Shown in pieces: positions 11,396 through 23,889 of a DNA stretch of 26,911 nt. Source of the DNA: Ectocarpus siliculosus. Its lineage: Eukaryota > Sar > Phaeophyceae > Ectocarpales > Ectocarpaceae. Under the pieces are notes generated by a model that had not been told where the DNA came from, did not search any database, and was given only the letters and a program-made list of their open reading frames with translations. Numbering within the stretch: the stretch's first letter is position 1; every line of letters begins with the position of its first letter. The stretch covers positions 1 through 26,911 of the forward strand of contig FN648853.1 in assembly GCA_000310025.1 (NCBI GenBank), given 5' to 3'. The position numbers and the translations under genes were made by a program.

Positions 11396-11445
<50 letters not shown>
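11396..11445 (+). repeat. (CTG)n microsatellite, about 16 pure copies, just after the co-chaperone stop
   Basis: An uninterrupted GCT/CTG run starts about 150 bp after the TGA at 11244-11246, so it probably lies in the 3' untranslated region as CUG repeats in the sense strand. Open frames through it encode only homopolymeric Ala, Ser or Cys and are not genes. Confidence 0.85.
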
Positions 11446-11454
<9 letters not shown>

Positions 11455-13902
11455 AGCTGAGACTACGCGGCTGCAGCAGCGGTTGTCGAACTCGTACGTA
11501 ACACAACAAGAGGAGAATAACTCGGCTCCCGACAAGCAGCGGTACAACAGGAGCCGCACGTAGCAGTAGTGATTGCGTTCGCATGTGTGTAGACTTTAGC
11601 GTCTTGCGTACGAACGCGTTCGTGGTATCATGTACGGTGGTTTGGATTGGACGGCGCCGAGTTCGCAATCGGTATTGTGCATTTGTAGGCTGAGACGAGC
11701 CCTGCCCATACGAGGCTTTCGTGCTTCGACACACTGCCATCTGATGATGCTTGTTCTTCTTGGTTCCTATTTAGCCGGTGCGGGTGTGTAGCAAAGTGCG
11801 TTTCGTTCGTTGTGCGGTAGAGGTGCCTGAGAGTATGGAACTCTAGGACCCTAGTAGTTCGTTGGTTACAGACTTAGCCGGAGAAGGCATATGACAACCA
11901 TGCTGCTGCCGCTTCCGACGCGCCGGTCATTGTGTGATTGTAAGCTCATTTAGTAGCGCAAAAGTAACATTGAAAAGAGACGGGTCCACAACTACTTTTG
12001 TGGTTGCCTGGAAGGCAATGCTGTTACGTGCCGCCGCACGGCCGCGTTGAACAGGTTGCGAACGCAGCGCGGCACAGGCTGTCCGTGTGTTTGACGGCAG
12101 CATGATCGAAGACGCGAACCTGCCGCCTGTCGATTGGTGTGCAATGCGACCATCATCCGTGACTTTTAGTCAGCTGGCTAATGCTCACACCTGTTCCTCC
12201 TGAGGGATGGTACCCATGCCATCGACAGAAACAAGCCCCCCGCCGTGAGGAGGCGGATGAGAGCCTCACGTGCTCTTAGGTGTTTTCATCGCCCACTCTA
12301 CTGCATCTTCTTTCATGTGAAAAGTGTTCATGTGTTGCGCTTTCCTCAAACAGTTGTTGAGCTTATTTCTCTGTCCTAGTCTTACTTGTTTCGCCAAAAA
12401 AAAAAAAAAAAATCACCCCACCAGCAGAACCAACAACCACCACCACACACCAGTGCCATGTATGCAACCGTCCCGTCAAAATGCGAGCACACGGGAGAGC
12501 CTACAGTACGATGCTCTTTTCGACGCCTCGTGCGATGCCCAGCGGTCATCATTGGACCCGATTGCGGAGGCCTCCGTAAACAGACAAAAGGTAGACTGTT
12601 GTACGGTGGGTGGACCAAGGACGAAAACAGACAGACGCGGCACTAACTCTTCTCGTGAAAGACCCGATCAAGGGAAAAAAAAAAAAAATGCAAGTGGTGA
12701 ACAAGGAAACACCGTCACTGCGAACCCGGCTTGTGGTGCTTCCAACGTTAACGTTGCGCAACACTGACGTCACACCAGAACGCACATCACATCAGATGCA
12801 ACCACGAACACCAGTACTTGCATCTACTTAGACTATTGTTTTGTCCGATCCGTCGCGCTTTGGTTCGATGCAGACAAAAGAAAATTGAATACCACGGATA
12901 GATGTATGCGGCGCTGACCAGGATGGGCTGAAGGTCTCTCTCAAGGCACGACAAAACTAAATGACGGCATGCGTTTATCATGAGTGCATCACTCAAGGCA
13001 ACGAATCCCGTCATTTAGCTTTGTCTTGCCTTCGCAGAAACAAACCTTCGGCTCGTCGCGTAAAATAAAAAAGAGTCGGCTACCCCTCCCAGACAACCAA
13101 ACATGAACGAACCCGGCAATCATGAAAAAATCACCAACCACGCGGGGCCGCGCACCTCCGGAAATAAGCCCCGCGCATTCCTCTCGTTTCGAAATCAAAA
13201 CTGTTCCCAAGAGCTCGCGCCCCGCTACGTAACCAAGTCGATCACCAACCACGGAAAAAAGACACCACGCACGCGCTCAAATGTCAAAATAATTTTCGCC
13301 GCGATCAGCAGGCGATCACGCACAGCACACGTAGTGCAGTGCGGATCCTCCCGCAATCGGCAGCAAAATTTGACAGAGCTGCGGAATGCCAGTTCAATTA
13401 ACCGAGTTTTTATCGCCAAGATCATGCCAAGCAAGTAAACGGACCAACACCGGGACTTAGCGGCAATCTCGGAAATAGTTCGGCACCACTGCACACCCAG
13501 CAGGTTCGAGTAAGAATTTTTCACACGCGAGATAAACTCCCCGAGCTTGAACGGAACGGAAGAAAAAAAAAAAGCTCGTTCTTGAAAACCGAAGAAACAA
13601 ATGCTGTTCCACGAGGGGAAGCAATGAAAAATAGATCAGCGCAAGGGCAGCAGCACCAAAGGCACACAAAGTCGGCGGCTGCGTCTCCAAAACGGGATAC
13701 ACAAGAGAAGGTCTAAACCTTGCACCCAACAACATGCAGGATTGATTCTACATGCCAGCCAAACTGTCAAGAGATCAAACAGATCCGGCACGCGCATGTA
13801 ACGGAAAGACTCCACACTTTCACGAGCTCTGAACCAAAACCAGGGCAAGCTGCCACGACCACAAACACACGAAAACAAGGACAACGAATCAACAGGACCA
13901 AG
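11446..13902. other. No gene recognised; probable 3' ends of two converging genes
   Basis: The plus-strand co-chaperone and the minus-strand coiled-coil gene converge on this stretch. It contains poly-A runs at about 12397-12412 and 12675-12687 and no exon I can support. Part is likely 3' UTR of either gene. No tRNA or transposon genes were recognised. Confidence 0.4.
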
Positions 13903-16900
13903 TCAAACCCCGTCTAGGGTAGGCGGGCTGGTGCCACTGCTGTAGGCGTCATCCTCTTCAATGCCGAAACCCCCCTCGCCGCCGTCATCGTTGACCTCCT
14001 TTCTGTCCACCGCTTCGCCCGCGCCGGCCGTGTCCGTGTCGTTCTCAACGGTGTCCACGCCCGTCACGGTACGGTCGCTTGCGGCGTCGCTGGTGCTGGT
14101 GCTGTCGCTGATGCTGGGATCGGTGGTGGCGTCGTCGGGGGTGCTGGCGTGCGTAGTGCTGGCGTCGCTCATGTGGCAGGTTGTGAGCTCGTCCTCGACC
14201 TCCTTCATCCTCTGTTGCGTTCTGGCCTCGCGATTCACCGCCTCCGCCTTGTCGTGCTCGCAGCATGATACCTCCTCCACAAGGGTAGACGTAGTCGTCA
14301 ACACCAGTCGCTGCACGGCCTCCAAGTGGGATCTGCAGTACAGTAAAAGGCGCGGCATTAGAGCAGCCGAGGCGTGCGCGGCGGCGGCGGTGGCGAGGGG
14401 TGGGGGTCGTGACTGTTCAACATCAAATCACGTCTGAAACCAATGGTGTTTCTGCATGAAAATCTGGTATAGTTGCCATATTGTACACGTCATCGAGACG
14501 GCACGTGACCACCCCAACATGAACCACAACCAACATCGCCATCACCAAGCACGCGCAACGAAAATAACGGCAATCACCAATACCACGCCAGCGGGAAACA
14601 TGCTACTCCTATGCTTTGCATTTGCAATCGAAGCACGCCAACACGCACCGGATCATTGGATAGCCTGCGTGCGAGCCCCAGCGGTCGTCGTTGTCGAACG
14701 GGGGCGTGGCGCCGAGCACCGCTCCCTCCGCGACGTGCGCCAGGCTTTCCACGGTGGACGCCTTCTCGGCGACGTCGTCGGCCAGAGCGAGGGCGACCGC
14801 GAGAGCACGGGAGTCCAGGTCCTCGATGTCGGCACCGTAGGACTCAGCGATTGCGCGAGCCTCGTTCACCTACGTCGGTACATCGAGTGGCGACAGTCGA
14901 GACGTTGCAGCGGAGGAAGGGAGGGTGAGCGGGAGGTGGGGGGATAAAAAGGGTTGCCGTATGTATGGCTCTCGTTGTGCCAGGCTACGATACAGACATC
15001 AGTAGCAGTGCCAAGCGTCAATCGCTGTCGAAACTCCCATGTCGGCTGCTTACGTTCGTCCGGCACAAGGCCAGTTCATCCTCCAGCTCCTTCCTCGTGT
15101 CCGTGCCCACGTCCAGAAGGCACTGGAGCTCAATCTCGCGCTGCTCAGCTTCAGACAGCTCCTCTTCTATAGCGAGCGTGGATGCTCGAGCCATGGCCGC
15201 TTCTTGCTCGACCAGGCGGAGGGAGAGGTCCGATCGCTCAGACTCCTTCTGGGCCGCCAGTTGCTGCTCGGCGACGGTGTCGGTGAGGGCGGCGACGATG
15301 CCCTCGGCGGTGTCGAGCTTTGCGATGAGGTCGCCCTCCGTCCTCGCGGACGTCTCGTGGTCGGAGGCGGCCGTTTCCAGCACGTAATCGACGGTGGCTC
15401 GGAGCGCCTCCACCTCGTCACGGAAGTACTTTGCCTCGGCGGCCGCCTCGTTGCGGTCCGCCTTGGACTTGGCCTGCTCCGCCGTGAGCGCGCTCGCTTG
15501 AGCCGTGGAGATGAGCTCCTTCTCGTGCACAGTCCTCGTGAGGTCCTTGACGGTGTTCCTCAGCTTGACAATTTCCGCCTTCAAGGCGTTCGAGCGCCTC
15601 TGGTGGTAAGGTGGGGTGGACGAGAGGCAGCGCGGGGGAAAGGGTGTGGGAGGATGGGGTGAATGTTCGGGGTATCTATAATAGTAGGGGAGACACGTCG
15701 AAAGAACGATTTTCGGTGCAGCCACGAGGGAACAAAATGCTCTCGATATAACCAACCAAGACTTCAGGCGCAACATCGCTGCAACGTTTCCACGCATCGG
15801 GCACAACTGAATACAGCGGAATCTCACGATACATCGTCGACATTACCCCAGGGGTTTGGCACTGTCACAACCGCTGAGCTCGCTCCCTCACCCTACAGTA
15901 CACGGGACAATAACGCAGGCTGCTCGGCTCTCTTATCGACGGTAAGTATCAGGACTCAGCGAATCAACTAAAATAACCCTGTACTCTAACACACCAAGCG
16001 AGGTCAACCACTCGAGGCGTTCTCGAGAACTGTGGAGGCCACGCGTCTCAGTGCTTTTCTCAACAGTTGTCCCTCCTTATACTATTGTATATCATCAATG
16101 CATCATTCGGCAAATGACAGGCGAGGTAGAACTTACCGCAGCATCCAGCGAAGTGGTCGAGACGTAGTCGACAACGGCGCCGGGAAGACTCCTGTCCGAA
16201 AATAATAATAATATGAAAACGGAAACAGGATGCATGCAACAAAGCACGGACAAATGTTGTGAGACGCTGTACGTAAGAAAAGGAAGTGCTCCAGTTGTAC
16301 GGGGGAGAATCAAGACCTGCACACACGGGAGGGAATGGCCCGTGGCACCATCTCTCGTCGGAATACGAACCCCGATGTTGGACTTCTGCGGGAAGAATTC
16401 ACCACATACCATACATAGGCTTTAGCATTTTTGTGACCACGGGCCGAGTCTTTGCTAGATTTTGGGATTAGCAACTGACACGAGTTTAATGTGAAGAAAA
16501 ACAACAACAACACCAACAATACACGAACAACCTGTCAAAGCCATGCTCAAGACTTGGGGGCGGGGGGGGGGAGGGGGTGCTGCACGGAAAAAAAAAGACA
16601 CAGCGAGAAGGCATAGTGAAAATGCATCTGTTCCACAGCCCTTTAACCGAGAGACCCAAGCATGCAGGAAGCACTCCACTGGCGTATGGTATTCATTGCC
16701 CGCTTCTTTTCGGGGCGACGGATGACTACTGGGTCTCACACCACATGCCATCAGTGTGAAGGCAATAAAAACCAACACACACATGACGGAAGACGAGCAG
16801 CGTCTGCACACATCTCTCACCTAAAGAATGCGAGGACCCTCTCTTGCTGCTCCTGCTTTGCTACTACCATCGCCGCCTCCTCAATGGCGACGGAGCGGAA

Positions 16901-17900
16901 GCCCTTCGTGGCGGCCTCCTCCACCAGCCCACGGATAGTGTCGACGCTACCAGAGGGGGAGCTCTTGGTCGCCTTTGCCAGCTTCTTCATGAAGCGCTTC
17001 TCGTCCTGAACGAAAAGGAAAGGCGTACACAGTGGATCGAACGAGGGGGAGAGGGGGAGATTTTGATATTTGTCCAATGTCATACAACAGAAGAGGCAAC
17101 AACGACGAAGATACGGTGCGTGTGTATGCAATCCATCTATCTTGTGTCGATTACAAGTATCTTGGCGGGGGCGGGCGGAAAAAAAAGGCGAGGAAATACA
17201 TACGCATAGACTACAGAATTTTAATTCCCTGGGAGGTTTCGTTCTTCAGGCTTCGTTCGGAGTGTGGTGGATGCTTTCACTGTTGTTCTCTGGGCCTCTC
17301 GTCTGATTGCAGCAGGGCACAAACACATGCATTGGACAATAATTCTGGTGGTCTCCACAATATTCAAAAATTCAAATTTCAAATACTCTGCTCGCAGCAA
17401 GTGCCCGAAACAACGAAACATTTATTTCTATTTGTCCATGTAGACGTTCGACGGTACTGCCGAAAGCGGAGGGGCCAAATCCTCCTGCTACTACTCTGCG
17501 ATCCATGCCATAACAATTCGATCCCCGTGCCGATGTGCAATATATGCGTTCAAACAATATCGTTCTTGAGTTTTTTCTCGCACGAAAAATATTGAATCCA
17601 GGTGGTGAAAACTATCTATCCGATCAGTACCCAGTACCAACGATTCGATTAATTCTGCCGTTTCTCTTGCATGCGGCGAAGCTGCGAACGGAAGTAAATC
17701 AACAGCAGTACCTGCCAGTAGTTGCTCTCGGTCCGGTGTCAATGCTGAATGCGAAAGACAAGGCGGATAATGTAGCTGTACTTGTCGAAAAAAGCAACAA
17801 AACCAAAGCCGCTTCAACTAAATATCTATCTCTCCGGTGAGAGAGCCAGGCACCACAAAAGGATGAGTGAAATTTCGAACATCGAACGACAAGTACGACT

Positions 17901-17934
<34 letters not shown>

Positions 17935-19412
17935 ATGGTTGAACCCCAACAAGCTCTTCTTCGTCATCATGTGCAGACCATTTTTTCCCGTCCGTCCTCT
18001 CTTCTTCCTTTTTACATTTTACTCGCCTTTCCGTACGCCCGCTGCTGGCCCACGACGTGCTGGTAGAACGTCTTCGGCGTGGCGGGCTTCGCGGCCTGAA
18101 GGAGGGCGGTCTGTTGGGCCGTGACCGCCCGCAGGATCTCTGATTCGTCTTGTTCTTCTTTGTTCTGCCCGTTCGTCAAGTAGCAGTAGCAAGCAGCATG
18201 TCTCACAATTGTCACAATTGCTGCTGCAAAACTGCAAAATGTCCGTTCGTCCGTTCAACTCCCGGACAATCAATTCTTCACAATCGATCGGAGGGTTGAA
18301 CAGGCAACGGGTGAAACACCTCCCGACAAATAACTTTCGGCAATCACGGTATATTGATTTGCTGGTGCAGCTACTTGTACGATATGCAGACTTGAAATAA
18401 TTTTTCTTGCGGTGCACGGAGCAAACCCAGTATTTCTTGGGCGGTGGCAACCCAGGCAGACCGAGTATCATCAGGCGTTGACAACTAACGAGAGAGGCTT
18501 GTCTAGTACACTCTCATGTTGAGCAGGCACCATGCCACCTACCACACAAGCCATCTGCAACGTCCATAAATGTAGGAGTACTGCTGTGGAACTGCGATCG
18601 TCTACAGTACACAAACATCCTTCTACAATGAAATCTCAAGATAGATGAAGCAGAGCGAAACAAAAAACACTGTACGTACACACATCGGGCGAGATAAAAA
18701 TGCTGAAAACCTCTCACGTCGTTCGGCTCGCCGCCCACCGCAACGCAGCCGGCCGCGCGGCACCCGCCCCTCCTCTTCTCCGCCAGGAGCATGGTGGCCC
18801 CGGGCGGGCACCTCTTCTCCCATTCCACCCGCGGGCAGGAAGGGGCCAGGCGGAGGTCGGCCTGTTGCCGAAACGCGAGCCAGCTAGGGGTCATGGACCC
18901 GTCGTTCATTGCTGCCGAGTTGAACCCCAGCCTGGGGCAGGCCACGGCAAGTTCTCCACCGCTGTAGAAGTGACGCACGCGACATCCGCAGGGAACAACG
19001 CGGACAGTGCAGTGTAGAACATGTCATGGACTGCACCAGAATCTACTGACGACGGCTGGCTGGACAAGGGCGCGGCAGGCACCCTTTGCATCCAGAAACA
19101 ACGACAAAACAAGCGCATTTGAACGTCTCTACCGCTCTCTACACAGTAGTCTAGTATTTCTCCGACAGATCACCTAGATACCTGCGGGACCAACTGAGCG
19201 CGGCAATCAATTCAACAATCGCTCACCAAGGAGGGGGGAGGCGGTATTTCCCAAAATCGTCGAGAGAGCCGGCCTCGCCCTCCACCAGCAGAGCAGAGCA
19301 GCACTTGTCTTGTGGGGTGATGGCGTTGGCGGGCGCGTTGATGCCCCTTGCCGTGTGCTCCGAACGCGAGGAGCATTGACAGCACCAGCAGCAGCAGCAT
19401 CCAAGCCCTCAT
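13903..19412 (-). CDS. Secreted or organelle-targeted coiled-coil protein, eight exons, unknown family
   Basis: Exons (minus strand): 19412-19227, 18961-18718, 18164-18027, 17005-16821, 16191-16137, 15599-15054, 14869-14649 and 14332-13903. All internal phases agree, giving about 667 aa. Residues 1-21 are a signal peptide (MRAWMLLLLVLSMLLAFGAHG). Residues about 40-140 are Cys-containing (DKCCSALL, ACPRLGF, RCPPGATML, GGCRAAGC). Residues about 270-451 form a charged coiled coil (KLRNTVKDLTRTV, SERSDLSLRLVEQE). The C-terminal 100 residues are Ser/Thr/Asp-rich and likely disordered. The frame in exon 1 needs one fewer base in the G4 run at 19344-19347 to reach the phase-2 donor. The exon 3 donor is read as GC (AAG before GCGAGT), since the nearby GT donor breaks phase. 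The LLAFGA cleavage region weakly recalls the stramenopile plastid-targeting motif, an alternative to secretion. Function is not recognised; no membrane span follows the signal peptide. Confidence 0.75.
14790..16960 (-). repeat. Right arm of inverted segmental duplication
   Basis: This is the intact counterpart of the plus-strand copy at about 5860-8490. Homology covers part of exon 4, all of exons 5 and 6, part of exon 7, and the introns between, for example the sequence around the GTGAGA donor near 16820 and the intron near 14960-15040. Boundaries are estimated by eye. The arms flank a spacer of about 6.3 kb holding the co-chaperone gene. Confidence 0.75.
17897..17934. repeat. (GACT)n microsatellite
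   Basis: About nine tandem GACT units with one imperfect GACA copy lie in the intron between exons 3 and 4 of the minus-strand coiled-coil gene. Confidence 0.9.
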
Positions 19413-21943
19413 CTTTTCTTCTGACAACGAAAGACATGAGAAACCAATGCGTTACTTTTCAACACAACGGGTGTCCCTGGTTTATTGCTGACAAGGGCAA
19501 CCAGAGCCGGATCCTGAACATATCGCAAAATATCCCATAACCCCTTATGCCAGCGAGCATTGCACGTGTTGCCTTTGCCATCATCACGTGGGCGTTCTGC
19601 GGTACATTGTGGGTTGGTTGAAGCCAAAGAGAGCCAGCAATCTGGCAGTCGGTGGAAGGCAGGGGACGGGGGAACACCGGCATCTCGGAAGACGCTGTGC
19701 TGTGTTCTTTGGTTGGTCTTTGATCTTTCACCGCTTCTTTTCTCCGCCCCTTTTCTACATGGACGTTCTTTGTGGGGACAATTTTTCAACGAATGCCAAA
19801 ATTTTCACCCGCTGGTTGGCATGGATGGTTCCTCTCTCCCGCTCATGAGTGTTGCGTGCTTGCCTGCCTTCGGATCCATATATATGTGACACAGGCCAGG
19901 GGCGCTACTCTCCTCTTTTCCGCTGGGGGATACTGCTACATACAGTGTGTGTTTCAGAAAGCCCGTGGGGATTTTGGTTTCGTATGATGTAGCTCTCAGA
20001 ATTACCGAGACTGCTGCGGCATGAAAGCTGACGACAGAGAGGATCGGAGGCGGACAAAACTCAGCCGCCGGTGGCGGAAAGAGCAGAATCAGCATGACGC
20101 GAGGGCAGATTCCTACGAACAAAGAATGATCCTCTTCGCACCAACCGCCATGGTGGAGAAGCCTCGAACCTCGTTTTAAACTTACTCACTGCTGATTACT
20201 CTGCGTACGTCTGCCTAGATGCTCATTTCTTGCCTCGCGCGAAATCACCTGTGTGTACTTTGTTTGCTTGCCCGGGCGGGTGTTATTGGAAGTCTGGTCC
20301 CGTCCCGTACAAGATCCGAAGCCGAACGTCTCCGCGTGGCGACTCGCAGTGGCACTGCTGTCACCGGTAGCTTCGATGCGCTCGAACTCAGATGCACGCT
20401 ACAAGCAGGATCCCGATCGGTGTAGTGTGCTGAGGGAGGGCAGAGCAAGAGTGAGCGTGTGTGGGCCCACAAAGCGCTCACGGGGGTTCCAGAAAATGCG
20501 AAGATCGGAGAAGATCGCCCCCCCCCCCTCAGAATTTGGGTCAACATCAACGGGAGAGCAGGCGGAGAGAATGGGAAAAAGAGAGAGGGGGAGAGAGAGA
20601 GAGAGAGAAGGCACCCGACTGTATTGTAGACCAAAACATGGTTTGAACAGTGTAAAACAGAGTTTCCTCCGATGATCTGGTCGGTCAGGGGCTGACCCTA
20701 CATAATAACGATGAGACGCCGAGCTATCCAAGCGCGGTCTAGAAAGATTGCAACCGCGACCGTACGAAGAGGACATTGAAAGGCGTCGAGTAATTCCAGA
20801 AGAGTTGCACGGAAACTGAGACCAAGTGTAGTGTGCACAACTTTCAGGTGTACTCCGATCTGCCGTAAGGAGAGCATAGTGTCGGGTAGGGCGTGCAACT
20901 CGGATGCCCTAGTCACTGTGCGCATGTTCGTTGAAACGCCAGCGGCTGCACCTCCAAGTCTACTGAGGAACCCAATTGTTTTGGCCTCTGCATGTGCCCA
21001 TCTGATGAGTCGCACAGGGGTTCGACTCATTGGCGCCGGGCAAGAAGGAGCACTAGGCTTGAAGCGATGCCTAGGCATGGCAAGAACACAGCGAGCTACT
21101 CACGCCTGAGGATCGTGTGACAAAACATAGTTACCGCAGTACACGACTTGACCTCTTTCGGAGAACGGGCACCTAGTAGACACCGGAGTCACTCAGATCA
21201 CGGATCATCAACATTGACAACGGGGGTATTATTGTAGGGCAGTAAATTCCACAATAATGGTGTGGTCTCCAATTCCTTCGCAATCGATAGCGGAAACGCC
21301 CAAAGCAAATTGCTTACAACTTTGTCGCCAGCGAAAGCGCATGATACCTACTCGACGCTCGCATGCCGGCTGTGGCCCACTGCTGCTGATCTTCTTGAGA
21401 GTCGTCAAGGCCTCCCTTACCGTACTTCAAAACCCATCGACAAGCGCCATCGCCCCATGCTTAAAGACCTCCAACATCACCGGCCTGTAGAAAAAAACAG
21501 CAAACACCACCCTCGCATAACATTGCATCCGCCAGGGTCGACCTCACCGTACCCCCACTGCTGTAGCTGGCACCGATACTTCAGCGCATGCCGTTTCCCT
21601 GAATCTTACCGGAAACCAAGCACACGGCTGTGCCCGCCACATATTTCTTGTCATTCAAATTATCGTATGGTGTGGTGGATACGCAGCGATTGGTACATTG
21701 CACAACGGCTCCCATCATAAACCTCACGGAATGCTCACGCCGGCCATTACCACCTTCTCCATCACGAAAAGGTCCGACTCCGCCGTCCATATGCGAAACA
21801 CCACTCCTTTCGAACACCCCGATGGATATACACCAATGAACCCTATTCACAAAAATAAAAGGCTTACACCTCCGCCTCTTCGTCACACAGAGCCCACCAA
21901 GAATCACCACCACCAACCGAAACCTCCAACCCGACCTCGAACC
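19413..21943. other. No gene recognised; promoter side of coiled-coil gene and 3' side of next gene
   Basis: The left part should contain the promoter and 5' UTR of the minus-strand gene starting at 19412; no clear core promoter motif was identified. The right part is probably 3' UTR of the minus-strand exon ending at 21944. A purine (GA)n tract lies at about 20577-20611. A 152-codon plus-strand open stretch at 21262-21720 has no splice support or recognisable motif. Confidence 0.4.
20577..20611. repeat. (GA)n purine tract
   Basis: A run of GA and GGGA units on the plus strand forms a polypurine stretch next to a C8-9 homopolymer at about 20518. No gene is attached to it. Confidence 0.8.
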
Positions 21944-22922
21944 CTACTTCTTCACTCCACTCCCGTCTCCATGAACTTCTCTTCCCCCTCGCCCGCCTTC
22001 CTCCTCCTCCTCCTCCTCCTCCTCCTCCCCCGACGATGACGACAACGCATCAGACATGTTCACTGGCATCACCTCGTCCGCGCTGCCGGTCCAACTCCCG
22101 GCGTTGCTCCATGCCGGGCTAGACACCCCAGTCCGGAGGTAGTGATACCGCGGCTCGCTGGTAGCGGTGCTGAAAAATCTCCGCCCGGTGTCACCCCCAC
22201 CAACTCCGACGACTCCCGGACCGATGAGCCCCCTGCCGCCGGTCACACCCACCTGTGTGGAATTCGCCGGTGTGACGGCATCGGTACCGCCGTTCGACCA
22301 GGCGATGCTGAATCTTCCCCCGGGAGGGCTCGTCATGCTGCGAGCCCGCGACGAGGCCGGTGACGGTGGTGGGGGAGAAAACCTCCCGTTGGCATTCCCA
22401 CCATGTGCACGGCTGCGTCGGCGGCGGTACTGATACCCCCTCGCGCCTCCGTGCCCGCCTCCGAAGTCGAAAACACCGGGGCTGTCTTCGTCCGGAGATG
22501 TAACCGGCACATTGGCTGTCGCCCGAATCCGGAGGAAGCCGTCGCCGGCACCGGCGCCGCTACGATCGCGGTTCTGTCGGTATCTAGCGGCCGCAGCCGT
22601 CGTTTCCGGACAGCTCTTGCCGCTTCCAGCTGATCGGGGCCTCTCTCGTCCCCCCTCTCCGCTTTGGTTGTAACCGCTAAGCGGGGACGTCCAGCCGCTA
22701 CCGCTACCGCTACCGCTACCGCCTCCGCCTCCGCCTTGGCTGCTTGTGGTCGGGGCCTCGATGGTGAGCGCGGCCGATGTTGACCGGTAGTCGCCATCAA
22801 CGCTGCCGCGGCGGCCGGTGCCAGCTGCTCCACAGCGGGCGCAGGATGACACGACACCTCCAGCAATCGCGGGAGAATTTCCGGTCGTCGACGTCGTCTG
22901 TGCCGCGGGGAAACAGGAAACA
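21944..22922 (-). CDS. C-terminal exon of a low-complexity, probably disordered protein
   Basis: An open frame of about 326 codons ends at TAA/TGA position 21944 and is preceded at 22923-22925 by CAG with a long pyrimidine tract, a good acceptor in phase 2. The protein is rich in Gly, Ser, Arg and Pro, with GGGGGGSGSGSGSG-type tracts, an Arg patch (YQYRRRRSRAHGG) and a run of about ten Glu near the C-terminus coded by a GAG/GAA microsatellite (about 22003-22030). A CxxC-like pair (SCARCG) occurs early. No catalytic domain is visible. The upstream exons, and therefore the N-terminal half and identity, were not found. The length of the open frame and the sharp acceptor support coding; a GC-rich chance frame remains possible. 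Confidence 0.5.
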
Positions 22923-22925
22923 CTG

Positions 22926-23889
22926 CGGTCACAAACAAATTGGGGTGGGAAAGAAAACAGAGCGCGGTACCTCAAGGGTCAGGCAATGCCGAATGAAGAG
23001 TAGAATAGCGGGCCGCTTGGGGCTATGGGTGGGGTGATACGGCAGGAAGACGACCAACAACAAAACTGGCGTGCCGCATACAAGCGCAAGGCCATCATAA
23101 CAACGAGGACACACGAACATCTCGCACGTCATTCAGGCAGCGGCTGGACGCTGGAGGATATCCCCCTTGTGGCTATCGATGTGTGCAAGAGCAATGTACC
23201 TTCAAACCACCACCGCGCCTACGAACGTCTACAAGGTTTACCGCTTCTCAGGGGCTGCGATTGGCGAGGATTGCGTATCTCTTCTCCCGAAGCACTTTCA
23301 CAGGTTGCTGCTCTTGCTCACCGCCATCGTAAACACTCCCGCGGGCACTATCGACCTCCACTCCGCCCAAAACCAAACCTTCGGTCTTCGGTTGTTCTGC
23401 ACAGCAAGGTCTCACTCTCAGTCTCCAGAAAGCTCCCGCCGCTCTCCTCGCCACCCACTACCCACTTGTGGAATGCGCCTGACAGAACCCTCGCGCCGCA
23501 CATGGACACACGCCAGCTCGGAGCGCGCTAGCCTACACGAGTTGTTGCAGTTCGTGACAACAGTCAAGGAAAGAATCGGGCAAGGGGTACCGCAGATTCC
23601 GATGAGTCGAGAAGAGGGGGGAGGGGGGGGTGAGTGGCGGCAAAAGAGGCGGCAGAAGGATTGAGGGGGGGCGAGGAGGAGCTACTCCGCTCCTTGTGCT
23701 TGTTTTTCGAAGACCTCTTGTTCGTACACCTACTTCAAGTATCGACGAACGACCAAGATACGATTTACCTGAAAGCATGACCGGTGGTCATTCGGTTGTG
23801 AGTGTTCGCAAGTGGTCTTGCATCTTTCGTGTCGAGACAATGATCGGGCCGGTGACCGCACTCGTGACGTGCTAAATGTCTTACCGCAG
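22926..23889. other. No exon firmly recognised; likely introns
   Basis: Open plus-strand stretches at 23025-23531 and 23167-23664 (the latter with LLQFVTTVKERIGQG and a GTGAGT after a G-run at about 23620-23629) could hold an exon. The donor phase does not match the exon at 23890, so I do not call it. Upstream exons of the minus-strand gene at 22922 may also lie here. Confidence 0.3.

Noticed and set aside
11285-11740. Poly-Ser, poly-Ala and poly-Cys frames through the CTG tract
   Set aside because: They are homopolymers from a microsatellite and nothing else in them looks like protein.
20995-21045. Sequence resembling a tRNA B box (GGTTCGACTC)
   Set aside because: No matching A box, acceptor stem or cloverleaf could be built around it.
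22333-22938. Long overlapping frame antisense-phase to the low-complexity exon
   Set aside because: It is a GC-rich shadow of the 21944-22922 frame; it has no stop or splice logic of its own.
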